Positions 33,301-41,484 of a stretch of DNA of 64,000 bases are shown here, piece after piece. A program made the position numbers and the translations under genes. The stretch lies in contig DASPJR010000117.1 in NCBI GenBank assembly GCA_035628505.1, positions 26,711 to 90,710 of the forward strand. The letters are read 5' to 3'. Within the stretch, counting starts at the first letter, position 1; each line of letters opens with the position of its first letter. A model generated the notes under the pieces. It was not told where the DNA came from. It worked only from the letters and a program-made list of their open reading frames with translations, and did no database searches. Origin of the DNA: DASPJR01 sp035628505 (GTDB lineage: Bacteria; Planctomycetota; SZUA-567; H5-PLA8).

Positions 33301-35203
33301 AGAAGAAATCATCCCACGTTCGGAACGGCCCGCGTTTGTACGCTGTAAGGCCGCCTGACGCAGACGGATCACCGGTCTTGGGATCGATGTATGGCAGCGC
33401 CTTGTCTGGCTGGCGCGCGATAAGAATGCGGTAGACCAGCTTCTGAACGGCATTCACCTGCGCGATTTTGTCGTTGGGTCCATAATTGGAGCGGTCCATC
33501 GCGCCGTAATTGTTCAGGTAAGCCATCACGTAATTGCTGGCAGCCGGCGGGACCGGCGGCGTGTTGTTGAAAACGGGCTTGCCCGAATTCGCCGGCAGAC
33601 GCTTGAGGCCGTTGGCCGTGAGCAGCACAGGCTCGATCCCGTGCTTATCCGGCATGTACCACTTGGCGCTGATTTCGGACACATCCGCATCCGTTCCAAG
33701 GGCCAGTGAATGCCCGTGCTGAACGTTGATGTTGAGGAACAGCGCCGCGAGGACTTTATCCGTAGCCGTGTTGATGTTCACCGGCGCGCGGTGAATGCAG
33801 AGCGGGCGCAGCGAATAATCGATCAGCGGGTTGTCGACCAGCGTTCCGTCAACGTTGGTTCGAGGGAACGTCAGCATGCCCTCCGTCGGCGGCTTGTCTG
33901 GCCAGGCAGCGCTGATCGGCGCGCCCGTCTTATCCTGCAGCAGCGCATCTTCATTCGCGATGATCATGTACGAGCTGATTGGGCCCGGCGCGACCGCAAA
34001 TCCGCCCTCGACTTCAATCCAGTCCACGCCATTGGTGCGGATGCGGCGCAGCTGGCCCGCACCGTGCCCGTTGAGAATCGAAACATACGAGCCGCGCAGT
34101 GAACCGCGCAGATTCAAGGGATCCTTGACCAGGTCGTCGGCAACCCAGCTCTTGTCGCGGTCGATGGCGATCGTCTTTGAGCTGTCGACGTGAACCCATT
34201 CAAACTTGCCGACGCAGACCGTGTTCGTGTCGACCCAGGAAGCAATCGTGATGTGATCGCGGAGCACTGCGTACTTGACTTCAATTTCAAGCTGCTCCAG
34301 CGGGTCGTCGGGAAGGTTATTCGGGGGCGAGCTGCGTTCGACATAAGTCAACGCCTGCTTCACGTCTTCCAGATTCTGAAACAGCCCGTGCGTGCCGCGG
34401 TAGCCTGCAATCGCGTAGCCATCGCCATAGAGCGCTCGGCCATCAGTCTTTCGACGCGGCCGGCCCTGGCCATTTGTAACCACGGCGTTGGCGTTGTTGG
34501 TCAGCTGGTAATAGAGATCGGGCTTGGTGGGCAGATCATCTTTGTTGAACGTGTTGTCGTAGAACGGCAGCGCCGGATCGCCGGCTTCCATCTCCACGCC
34601 CCAGCGGCGCGGCTGAATGGCGTCGAGCTCCGCGGCCACGAGCGGCGGTCCGATGACGCGGCAGAGATTGTCGAGCACCACAGCCAGGTTGTCGCAGGCG
34701 TTGATATTGATGCGGCTGGCCGCATCGGAGATGTTCAGCGTGAAACGGTCGCTTTCGATTCCGGCTGAATCGCCGAGCGTCCGGGAGTAGCCCAAGATAT
34801 TGGGATCGAGGCGTGCTTCGGACGGATTGTCGACAATTCCATCGCCATCATCGTCGGCATTGTTGTGAAGGTTGGCGGCATCGGCGAATGAAATCTGGCG
34901 GCGCGCATTGTCGTAATAATTGACCGGATACCACGGATCGGCGGCGTCTTCCGTTTTGCGGAAGGCCTGGTCGCGAAGAGACGCGATCGCAAAATCGACG
35001 CCGGCCTTGGCCATCATTTCAGCGCGCACGCTGTCGGAATAGCGCGTGGCCGACTTGGTCTGCATCAACATAATGGTGTAAAAGCCAGTGCTCAGCGCCG
35101 CCAGAACAGCAAGCACACCAGCCACCATGATCAGCGTTATACCGGAGGAACGCCGGCGAGCAGATTGTGTGCGATTTCCGCGGGGTACCGGCATCGGGAA
35201 CAT
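30320..35203 (-). CDS. Giant GspK/PilX-like pseudopilin
   Basis: A 1627-residue protein with a prepilin-like N-terminus: a basic leader, then SSG and the hydrophobic ITLIMVAGVLAVLAALSTGF. It lacks Glu at position 5, as is normal for GspK, the tip pseudopilin of type II secretion. Family-typical phrases follow: SDAASRININACDNLAVVL and, near residue 490, RAPVNINTATDKVLAALF. GspK proteins are usually near 320 residues, so more than 1000 residues are extra. Within these are SLHGGHAYVTQKF, LamG-like and beta-rich stretches, and a Ca-binding-like NNADDDGDGIVDNP. The ATG at 35203 has GGAGAAGG six bases upstream. It probably sits in the envelope with a large external part. Confidence 0.82.
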   Translation of the reverse strand: MFPMPVPRGNRTQSARRRSSGITLIMVAGVLAVLAALSTGFYTIMLMQTKSATRYSDSVRAEMMAKAGVDFAIASLRDQAFRKTEDAADPWYPVNYYDNARRQISFADAANLHNNADDDGDGIVDNPSEARLDPNILGYSRTLGDSAGIESDRFTLNISDAASRININACDNLAVVLDNLCRVIGPPLVAAELDAIQPRRWGVEMEAGDPALPFYDNTFNKDDLPTKPDLYYQLTNNANAVVTNGQGRPRRKTDGRALYGDGYAIAGYRGTHGLFQNLEDVKQALTYVERSSPPNNLPDDPLEQLEIEVKYAVLRDHITIASWVDTNTVCVGKFEWVHVDSSKTIAIDRDKSWVADDLVKDPLNLRGSLRGSYVSILNGHGAGQLRRIRTNGVDWIEVEGGFAVAPGPISSYMIIANEDALLQDKTGAPISAAWPDKPPTEGMLTFPRTNVDGTLVDNPLIDYSLRPLCIHRAPVNINTATDKVLAALFLNINVQHGHSLALGTDADVSEISAKWYMPDKHGIEPVLLTANGLKRLPANSGKPVFNNTPPVPPAASNYVMAYLNNYGAMDRSNYGPNDKIAQVNAVQKLVYRILIARQPDKALPYIDPKTGDPSASGGLTAYKRGPFRTWDDFFFRVVKPFDEEYFKAAWTDANGDGIPNEGDDIRHAHLARLIMANFNSNTDILKFNPNIEWIDRFGRNFTEQEPIMIYTDNAEPHNSNVPVADPISSKSIPIYTTADSNLKSSQRDKAGNFIRGAYITRNYRYKSDELIDKTDLNRSTTEFSFDSNGIFEIESVGQVMRKSEVLAERKFMALVKVYDVWRESTQQQFVQGKISKAVGNYGTAAAGQIARDAENIDDRLALNTLPEPLVPLKTRIVDQKKQKNPNNKEVVSADKQPRDAYGEVRSNPYDSGAAPEDVPDVIANRIQPARYDGQITLATNTMSYDPTGDGDTFLASFDGDLDTAVCKGNGREQAKTPADSKVRVVDAVGLLGVLNDTQRDMDPGLPLANPGDPVNGYRWVYKFFGVNAGLKPLKEVGADPNRPYYWNNVTLRTGDLRPEGAYLSSPGVSGNDATVKYLFGANKENFKPDSTEGNIVSMWAKSTWHHDDFRHHEFFNASNDGERTHNARGCYIAKYGQYTWCLADDNPWIGHSGNRTKINDLMCFWENNASWGLDLDMGSLLHGGHAYVTQKFSGESPSFRIQPFRWSFIGGRRQHYSSAADGEGDGPRGHWVPPPNSGDFKNQKNLTVVKNHVRPFIDTQLHPEGATTWKPDQFWSFRTTGRAPVDQTSDIGNAGAMDPLGRTGQDVKWEWAEPVGKNNQKCFGINNLNYGHMGPVTNPDQVSMHYRFMPDDGTYAVIDELKISSKDRGLGANPDWANDRVVRESRTSRYYLPPDPASRQKPDAGGPPTFTSQTMLQSLKGFDKKKSNEKITVVRVNWNAFTPRFMCEYKTAEDDRFVRDEKLTYDRTTQNNVKTRFKGPFDYVKYNDPADTSFYSVDRPAPTAYPLGQVQAYRGVEIEILKDPDGYNESGDEIVLDGKTFTEPDQLNSLGTALNPHRLYLHELRYRVRFRYPTDPLCDPMNAGRDSDGKPCVDPAKQYLLDTPVFDDISVTYLAKPKILSYVEVQE

Positions 35204-35418
35204 AGGCAACCTTCTCCGCTGCACAATGTTTTGAAATGTTACACGCTGAGATAACAAGCCCCTATGAGCGCTTGCTACAGGGTTATGGAGCGTGCGTTAT
35301 AAATTGTGACAGGATTCGAAAAAGATTTCTGCTGAGCCTGCTGGATTCATAAGAGGATTGAGTACGCCGTGAGTGCACAGGTGCAGGATGCGTCTACGCA
35401 TGCCGCGCGGCATGGTAA

Positions 35419-35444
35419 AGCGCGGGCGATTTCTCGCCCGCGCT
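35419..35444 (-). terminator. Terminator-like hairpin after the LRR gene
   Basis: AGCGCGGGCGA (35419-35429), a four-base loop and TCGCCCGCGCT (35434-35444) form a perfect eleven-pair stem just past the LRR gene stop on the minus strand. A short TTTACC tail follows, so termination is plausible but not classical. Confidence 0.65.
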
Positions 35445-35447
35445 CAC

Positions 35448-36737
35448 TCATGTTTCTTCAAGAGGCTTGTAATCAGCCGGATTATCAAAGCCGGCGATCC
35501 ATGCGGCTGCCTGATGACACGTACGCATCGACGGTGGCACGCGCAGGATGTACAGCGCACCCGTTGACGGACAATGCACCTGCAGGCAGACCAGCGGCTC
35601 GTCGTCCGAAAACGGAATGCGCAGCAGCTTGCGCTCACCGCCGCGGTCGCTATCGGCGTGTACGAGCTCCGTCTTCGCCGCCGTGATGAAACGTTCGATG
35701 CCATAACGTTCCAGCATCACACGCCGCCGCTCAGCATTGCGCTCAGCAAGAATCTCGCTGACGGTAATGCTCGCCGGATCGAAGGCCACGTGCGCAGGCA
35801 CGTTGACGCCGCGCCAGAGGATGTGGGCCTTCTTCAGTTGCGGCGGCACGGCCGTAATTTTCGTACCGGCCACATCGATTGCTTCCGCGGACATTACACC
35901 ATCGAGGCTCTGCAGTTTCGCACAGCCGCTCACGTCTAGCGTGCCGCCCACCTCAAGCCACGTGCCCAGCCTCACCAGGTTTCGACAGTTGGATAGAAAC
36001 AAGTGTCCGCCGACGGTCAGCTGATACGGCAGTTCCTCAACCGCACTCTCGCGCAGTGAAAGGTTCTGCTCAATCTTCAAACCATCGGGCAACCGCAAGT
36101 CCGGGCAGTTCACGATCGAAAGACTCTCGCGGACGTGCACGTCCTCGCCGAGCGAACGCAGCTTGGGACAGTTCTCAATAACCAGATGGCGCGCCCGCAG
36201 TTCTGCCGGAACGTCGCGCAGTTCTGGACAGTGACACAGATAGAGTGTGCCATCGACTTTCAGCGTGCGCGGCAAGGACGTTAACGCACGGCAATGAATC
36301 AACCGCAGATCGCCGCCGACAGACAGCTCGCGCGGAAGCTCTTTGAGGCTGATGCAATTGTCCAGCGCCAGGTGCCACTGCGCGTTGAAGCCATCTGCGA
36401 TGCGCTCGAGCGCCGTGCAGTTCCGCAGCTCGACGCTCCAGTTGACGAACGCATCACCCGGGATCTCCTTCAGCGACGTACACGCCGAGGCCTGCAGGTT
36501 TCCAGCGACGTAAAGGCGCGATGGCAGCGCACGCAGGTTTCGCGCGCCGCCAAGGTCGAGATTGCCTTCGACCCTCAAGCCATCGGGCAGCGAGTGGATG
36601 CTCGTGCCGCGGAGATTCAAATCAATGTCCACGGCAGTGCCGGGAGGCGCCGAACCTTTGACGATGGCACCGCGCGCGGCAGCAGGCGTCATGCCCCAGC
36701 CGAAGCCGAAGATCTGTTTAAGCGTATCAACCAGCAT
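35448..36737 (-). CDS. Leucine-rich-repeat protein with C-terminal DUF6745-type domain
   Basis: A 429-residue cytoplasmic-type protein. Residues about 35-310 form 11-12 repeats of about 20 residues of the form LPxxLxVxGxLxLxxCxxL (for example LPRTLKVDGTLYLCHCPEL and LPYQLTVGGHLFLSNC). Residues about 318-429 match the DUF6745 pattern (VSEILAERNAERRRVMLERY, EPLVCLQVHCPSTGALYILR, then VPPSMRTCHQAAAWIAGF). No signal peptide is visible. The upstream gene, encoding 98 residues, ends three bases before... this start, so the two are co-expressed. The same pair occurs in other bacteria to my knowledge, without assigned function. Confidence 0.78.
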   Translation of the reverse strand: MLVDTLKQIFGFGWGMTPAAARGAIVKGSAPPGTAVDIDLNLRGTSIHSLPDGLRVEGNLDLGGARNLRALPSRLYVAGNLQASACTSLKEIPGDAFVNWSVELRNCTALERIADGFNAQWHLALDNCISLKELPRELSVGGDLRLIHCRALTSLPRTLKVDGTLYLCHCPELRDVPAELRARHLVIENCPKLRSLGEDVHVRESLSIVNCPDLRLPDGLKIEQNLSLRESAVEELPYQLTVGGHLFLSNCRNLVRLGTWLEVGGTLDVSGCAKLQSLDGVMSAEAIDVAGTKITAVPPQLKKAHILWRGVNVPAHVAFDPASITVSEILAERNAERRRVMLERYGIERFITAAKTELVHADSDRGGERKLLRIPFSDDEPLVCLQVHCPSTGALYILRVPPSMRTCHQAAAWIAGFDNPADYKPLEET

Positions 36738-36743
36738 GGTGGA

Positions 36744-37040
36744 TCAGTCTTCAACGAAGAAATTCTGCTCAGGCGAATACTCGCGCTGCTTCCAGACGCG
36801 GTACACGCCGGTCTTGAACACAATCGGTTTGTGTTCGTTGTGAACGACGGTGGCGCTTGGCGCTTTCACATTCATGAACAGCTCGCCATCGAGCTCAAAG
36901 AGCTCGGCAGTTCCAGATTCTGCGACGCGGTGCTGATGCCCGGTGCGCTCGCCTTCCGCGATGACAAGATCGGCCCGGCGCGTCGCCTGATTCGGCAGTG
37001 CGCGAATGCTTTGAAATAGTATGTCACCCTGTCGCCACAT
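36744..37040 (-). CDS. Small partner protein of the LRR/DUF6745 gene
   Basis: A 98-residue soluble protein with a compact beta-rich pattern: RQGDILFQSI, AEGERTGHQHRVAE, HNEHKPIVFKTGVYRVWKQREY. Conserved His residues in the GHQHR and HNEH segments could bind a metal in a small cupin-like barrel. It is the first gene of a two-gene operon with the LRR protein. The ATG at 37040 is the only plausible start. No biochemical function is known to me. Confidence 0.7.
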   Translation of the reverse strand: MWRQGDILFQSIRALPNQATRRADLVIAEGERTGHQHRVAESGTAELFELDGELFMNVKAPSATVVHNEHKPIVFKTGVYRVWKQREYSPEQNFFVED

Positions 37041-37183
37041 CGTCGTGCCCTCAATAAGTTGCAGGCATCAACCAACCACATGCGATGCGGCTTGGCAAAC
37101 AGGTCGTTAAATTTTTTTTGATATCGACGTGCCAGGGGCGTCAGCCGTTCTGGCGAGTTGGCGTGCTGGCCGCCTAACTGAGC

Positions 37184-38839
37184 TTAATTCTGCAGCAGTT
37201 GAACTTCAGCCTTCGTGAGCGCGCGGTTGTAGACGCGGAAATCGTCGACCTGGCCGACGAAATAATTGCGCGGCGAAGGCGCCGCCGGAGAGATCTGAAC
37301 CCAGTAGCGTTCGCTGCCAATCGCGCGCAGGTTCGTCACGATCGGGCCGCCCGAGACTGCAGTTCGATGCGTGCCCTGGCTGACTCCGTCGAGGAAAAGC
37401 TCCAGCGTGCCGTCGGCGCTGCGGGTGATCGCGAAGTGATGCCACGTGTCATCGTTTACAATTCCGCCCGTGACCTGGCAATACGGGCTCTGCAGCGGAC
37501 CATTCGGCCGGATCAGTGCCATGATTCTTCCTGGCGCCACGCCGCCGCCATTTGTTCCGACGCCGATATCGATGTCGGCACCTTCGTCTGCCGTGTTGCG
37601 CAGCGAGAGAAGAATCGCATACGTTGCCCGCGTTTTGAACCAGCCTGCGAGCGAGAACGGCGCGCCGGCGCTGAAGTTAAAGTGCGGACAGTTGCTCACA
37701 TCTATAAAGGAGGTGCCATCCAGGCTGAGCCCCCACCCTTCCTTGCCCTTCACCCACTGCGCACCGCGGATGGGTGCGGGCAACCCGCCAAGCGCCTGGT
37801 CCTGCGTGACAGTTCCGGAGCCCTCTTCGAACGGCCAGTGCGCGACAAGCCCTTCTGAAACGCGGTCCAGCTTTGTCAGAGTCAGCGGTGAGGCGTCTTT
37901 TTGCGCCGCCTTCACGCCGTGGCCGGCCGGTACATCGACAGCCGCGCCGTCTTCTTTGCGCGTGAGCCGCACCTTGCCTTCAGAGACTTCCAGCCGCGTC
38001 GCGCCCGAACCTTCGTGCAGCGCGAAGCGCGTCCCGACGACGCGCACTTCGGCTTGAGACGTGTGCAGGATCATGGGACTTTCTTTGGGCTGCGGAGCGA
38101 CAGAGGCTTCCATGCGCCCGGACAGCAGTTGCAGTCGCTTCTGACCTCCGACATACACGACGCGAACCCGTGTTTCCGGCGCGAGATTGATCACAGTCGT
38201 TTCGTTGCGGTAGCGGAAACGCATGGGCTCGCTTCCGCTCGAGACCACGTCGCCCGGCTCGATTTCCATGGCATCGGCGCGCGTAAGCGTTTTGCCATTC
38301 CGTTCGATCGAAGCACTCTGGCTTACCAGCGTGACTTTCGCGATCGTCTTATCGTTGCCGAAGGGCGTAACAATGCGCGCGACGACACTGAGCACCAGCA
38401 GCGCCGCCACGCCTGCGGCGATCATCCACGTCCGGTCTTTCTGTGGCTCGCGCGACAGGCGGAGCGATTCAACGTGCCGTTCGGTCATGCGTTCGGAAGG
38501 TTTCGCCTGAGCGCGGCCGGACGTTGACGAGCGCACCGGAAGAACCAGGCGCGTCGCTTCCTTGCCGCTGTTCTCGCGCAGATGCTGCATCACCTGCCGC
38601 ACGAAACCGGACTCGCCTTTTTTCTTCGCGGCGGCCGCAACTGTTTCTGCGACAAACGTCGGATCGCCTTCGGCCCGGAAGCGGCCCTGGATCATGCTCA
38701 TGAGGATAATGCGTTGCGCGACGCTCGGGTCGGCCTCGACCCACGCGGCCAGTTCACGCAGCTGCGTTTCATCGGCCTCATTATGGATGTAGGCCTCGAT
38801 GAGAGCATTCAGGTGCGCGTCATGTTCGGCGGGGTTCAT
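37184..38839 (-). CDS. FecR-LamG membrane protein coupled to the sigma factor
   Basis: A 551-residue protein. Residues about 1-70 are a cytoplasmic helical segment like an anti-sigma N-terminus (ALIEAYIHNEADETQLRELAAW). A membrane span at about 138-158 (TWMIAAGVAALLVLSVVARI) is followed by a periplasmic FecR domain (about 180-300, with RLQLLSGRMEASVAP and EVRVVGTRFAL) and a LamG/concanavalin-like domain (about 330-545, with GLVAHWPFEEGSGT and FVGQVDDFRVYNRAL). It starts at the ATG at 38839, overlapping the sigma factor stop as ATGA. The combination suggests surface carbohydrate or polymer sensing transmitted to the sigma factor; this is inference from architecture. Confidence 0.87.
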   Translation of the reverse strand: MNPAEHDAHLNALIEAYIHNEADETQLRELAAWVEADPSVAQRIILMSMIQGRFRAEGDPTFVAETVAAAAKKKGESGFVRQVMQHLRENSGKEATRLVLPVRSSTSGRAQAKPSERMTERHVESLRLSREPQKDRTWMIAAGVAALLVLSVVARIVTPFGNDKTIAKVTLVSQSASIERNGKTLTRADAMEIEPGDVVSSGSEPMRFRYRNETTVINLAPETRVRVVYVGGQKRLQLLSGRMEASVAPQPKESPMILHTSQAEVRVVGTRFALHEGSGATRLEVSEGKVRLTRKEDGAAVDVPAGHGVKAAQKDASPLTLTKLDRVSEGLVAHWPFEEGSGTVTQDQALGGLPAPIRGAQWVKGKEGWGLSLDGTSFIDVSNCPHFNFSAGAPFSLAGWFKTRATYAILLSLRNTADEGADIDIGVGTNGGGVAPGRIMALIRPNGPLQSPYCQVTGGIVNDDTWHHFAITRSADGTLELFLDGVSQGTHRTAVSGGPIVTNLRAIGSERYWVQISPAAPSPRNYFVGQVDDFRVYNRALTKAEVQLLQN

Positions 38840-39405
38840 ACGCTGACCCCCGTCCGTTGCAGGTGCTGCTCGACGCACAGGCGGAGCGTATCGTAAAGGC
38901 GGCTGAGATTCTTTCGCACGGCGGCGCTGGACCGGTTCATTTCGGCCGCGACTTCTTCAAGCGTTGAGCGCCGGCTGCAGACAGTCTTCAAAAAGCTGCG
39001 CTGTGCCTCCGGCAGCTTTTCGACGCAGTTTTCAAGCATCTCCAGCCGCGGATCCATCGAAGCCGGCTCGAGCGACGCGTTGGTTTTGCGGCAGATCTCT
39101 TCCCGCAGCTCGCGCTTGGCGCTCATGCTGCGCTGGAACGACGAACGGTAATCGCGCACGTGATTGAAGGCGATGGCCTTCAGCCAGGCGATAAAGTTTG
39201 TTCCCGGTTCGTACTCGCTGATGTGCTGATAGGCGAAAATGAACGTCTGCTGCGCCAGATCTTCGGCGTCGAAGCGGTCGTGCACCAGTGCGCTGAGGTA
39301 GGTTCGAATCTGGATATGATACGCCTCGACGACCACCGAGAACATCTCGCGGTCGCCCTGCTGGACGCGTTCGATGGCGCTTTCCAGCGCCTGGCGAGTG
39401 GACAT
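38836..39405 (-). CDS. Sigma-70 family factor (Rhodopirellula/Verrucomicrobium-like group)
   Basis: A 189-residue ECF-like sigma factor. Region 2 is visible as VHDRFDAEDLAQQTFIFAYQHI and NFIAWLKAIAFNHVRDYRSS; region 4 as LEEVAAEMNRSSAAVRKNLSRLYDTLRLCVEQHL. The last helix (LSRLYDTLRLCVEQHL) is typical of the planctomycete/verrucomicrobial subgroup. The ATG at 39405 has GGAGAGGG just upstream and is preferred to the ATG at 39426. It is translationally coupled to the FecR-LamG gene, its likely regulator. Confidence 0.88.
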   Translation of the reverse strand: MSTRQALESAIERVQQGDREMFSVVVEAYHIQIRTYLSALVHDRFDAEDLAQQTFIFAYQHISEYEPGTNFIAWLKAIAFNHVRDYRSSFQRSMSAKRELREEICRKTNASLEPASMDPRLEMLENCVEKLPEAQRSFLKTVCSRRSTLEEVAAEMNRSSAAVRKNLSRLYDTLRLCVEQHLQRTGVSV

Positions 39406-39597
39406 ATCCCTCTCCTCATACAACAAATGGAGCGGCGTGGCTACATTGTGACGTGGTTTTCAAGAATTCTTTCGGTCCGTATATCTTGTTTATGTTGGCA
39501 GACTCTTCGCTTAGATCAATCGGACACAGCATTATGGAGCGCACTGGACAGGAAACCCGTGCTCTGGAGGGGTGGTCCCAATTCGTCTGTGCGGATT

Positions 39598-39613
39598 TGT
39601 CCGAATTCGGACA
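39598..39613. promoter_or_regulatory. Perfect 16-bp palindrome upstream of the B12 radical SAM gene
   Basis: TGTCCGAATTCGGACA is a perfect inverted repeat about 95 bases before the start codon and upstream of the candidate promoter. It may be a transcription factor site. The partner regulator is unknown. Confidence 0.45.
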
Positions 39614-39644
39614 TTAAAGGTGCTTGTTAGCCGGAAAAAATCGT

Positions 39645-39681
39645 TTGACCATGGCCAAGACTCTTTCGATATATTATAATG
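39645..39681 (+). promoter_or_regulatory. Candidate promoter of the B12 radical SAM gene
   Basis: TTGACC near 39645 is followed by an AT-rich block, with TATATT and TATAAT around 39670-39680. Spacing to the best -10 is longer than 17 bases, so the exact boxes are uncertain. The rest of the 300-base gap (39406-39706) shows only the palindrome near 39.6 kb. Confidence 0.45.
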
Positions 39682-39706
39682 CTCAGTTCGGGAGGGGAGA
39701 TTCTTG

Positions 39707-41398
39707 ATGCAGCCATCACCTGCGGGGGTGTCAGCTCAGCACGCTGACGCGCGCCCGCGTTACACCAATAAGCGCAAAGTACTATGTGTCTTTCCGCGCT
39801 ACACGCGGTCCTTCGGCACGATGCATCACGCCTACCCCCTTATGCGCGGCGTCCGGGCATTCATGCCGCCCCAGGGCATCCTCGTCATCGCCTCCTACCT
39901 GCCCAAGGAATGGGAGGTCCGTTTCGTCGATGAGAATATTGCTCCGGCGACGGATGCCGATTACAGCTGGTCCGACGTGGTCCTGATGAGCGGCATGCAT
40001 GTACAGCGTGAATTCATCTGCAAGATCAACGAGCGGGCTCATAAGTTCAACAAAATCACGGTTCTCGGTGGCCCGTCGGTCTCCGGCTGCCCCGAGTGGT
40101 ACCCTGACGTGGACATTCTTCACTGTGGAGAATTGGGGGACGCAACTGACCAGATTCTTGCCCGACTCGACGCCGACGTTTCGCGCCCGAAAAAGCAGGA
40201 AATCTTTATCACGTCGAACAAGCTGAGCCTCACCAAGTTTCCCGTGCCGGCGTACCAGTACGTAGATCTCAACGACTACTTCCTGGCCAGCGTTCAGTTT
40301 TCAAGCGGCTGCCCGTACAAGTGTGAGTTCTGCGATATTCCTGAGCTTTACGGCCGCAACCCGCGCTTGAAATCGCCCAAGCAGGTCACGGCCGAGCTCG
40401 ATGCGATGCTGGCCCGAGGCAATCCGGGCGCTGTGTACTTCGTCGACGACAATTTCATCGCCAACCAGGGTGCTGCGATTGAGCTGCTCAAAGAGCTCGC
40501 CGTCTGGCAGAAGGAACGCGGCTATCCCGTGCAGTTTGCCTGCGAAGCGACGCTGAATCTCGCGCAGGTGCCCGCCGCGCTGGAGCTCATGAAAGAAGCG
40601 TACTTCTGTACCGTCTTCTGCGGCATTGAAACGCCGGAAGAGCACGCTCTTGAGTTCATCCACAAAGAGCAGAATATCCGCCGGCCGATCCTCGAAGAGA
40701 TTCAGGTCCTGAATTCGTATGGCATCGAGGTCGTTTCCGGAATCATCATTGGACTCGATACGGACACGCCGACCACAGGCGATCGCATCTGCGAATTCAT
40801 CAAGCAGTCCAAGATTCCCATGCTCACGATCAACATCCTGCACGCGCTGCCGAAGACACCTCTGTGGCGGCGCCTGGAAACCGCCGGCCGCCTGGTGAAA
40901 GGCAGCGATCGCGAGTCGAACGTCGAATTCCTGCTGCCCTATAAAACGGTGGTCGACATGTGGCTGCAGTGCGTCACCGACGCCTACACGCCCGATGCGA
41001 TTTACTCGCGCTTCGAACATCAGATCGAGCACACGTTCCCGAATCGCAAAAAGATTCCGCCGACAAAGGCTCGCGTTAATGCGAAGAACATTTTCAAAGG
41101 CCTGAGCATTCTCGCGCGCATCATCTGGCACGTGGGAATCCGCTCCGACTACCGCACGCGATTCTGGAAGATGGCCTGGCCGAACATCAAGAAGGGCAAG
41201 ATCGAAGAGATCATCCACACAGCCGTGGTCTCGCATCACATGATCAAGTTCGCGCGCGAATGCATCAGCGGTGAAGCCGAGAAGTGTTTCTATGGCGAAA
41301 CACCGAAGCGTGCCGAGCCCGCGCTCGATGTCCCGCTTGAGAAGCGCGCGAAGGTGATGCCGACGCCGAGCAAGCGCCAGGAGCCGGTGGGCGCCTGA
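39707..41398 (+). CDS. B12-binding radical SAM protein (DUF4070-type)
   Basis: A 563-residue enzyme. An N-terminal cobalamin-binding-like domain (about 25-165, with MPPQGILVIASYLP and ITVLGGPSVSG) is followed by the radical SAM core with GCPYKCEFCDIPELYGR, whose CxxxCxxC binds the 4Fe-4S cluster, and by AVYFVDDNFIANQ and a DUF4070-type C-terminal region (LHALPKTPLWRRLETAGRL). The closest characterised relatives of this layout include hopanoid C-3 methylases, but many homologues have other or unknown substrates, so no symbol is given. GGGAGGGGAG lies seven bases before the ATG. An in-frame TTG one codon upstream is an alternative start. Confidence 0.87.
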   Translation: MQPSPAGVSAQHADARPRYTNKRKVLCVFPRYTRSFGTMHHAYPLMRGVRAFMPPQGILVIASYLPKEWEVRFVDENIAPATDADYSWSDVVLMSGMHVQREFICKINERAHKFNKITVLGGPSVSGCPEWYPDVDILHCGELGDATDQILARLDADVSRPKKQEIFITSNKLSLTKFPVPAYQYVDLNDYFLASVQFSSGCPYKCEFCDIPELYGRNPRLKSPKQVTAELDAMLARGNPGAVYFVDDNFIANQGAAIELLKELAVWQKERGYPVQFACEATLNLAQVPAALELMKEAYFCTVFCGIETPEEHALEFIHKEQNIRRPILEEIQVLNSYGIEVVSGIIIGLDTDTPTTGDRICEFIKQSKIPMLTINILHALPKTPLWRRLETAGRLVKGSDRESNVEFLLPYKTVVDMWLQCVTDAYTPDAIYSRFEHQIEHTFPNRKKIPPTKARVNAKNIFKGLSILARIIWHVGIRSDYRTRFWKMAWPNIKKGKIEEIIHTAVVSHHMIKFARECISGEAEKCFYGETPKRAEPALDVPLEKRAKVMPTPSKRQEPVGA

Positions 41399-41430
41399 TC
41401 AGTCCGGTTTGCGGGATTCGATTCTTCACG

Positions 41431-41458
41431 ATACGCCAGCAAGCACCTGGCGTATTTT
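41431..41458 (+). terminator. Intrinsic terminator after the B12 radical SAM gene
   Basis: ATACGCCAG, a seven-base loop and CTGGCGTAT form a perfect nine-pair stem followed by TTT. Confidence 0.8.
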
Positions 41459-41484
41459 GCTTCAGTCTGACGTGCGACCGTACG

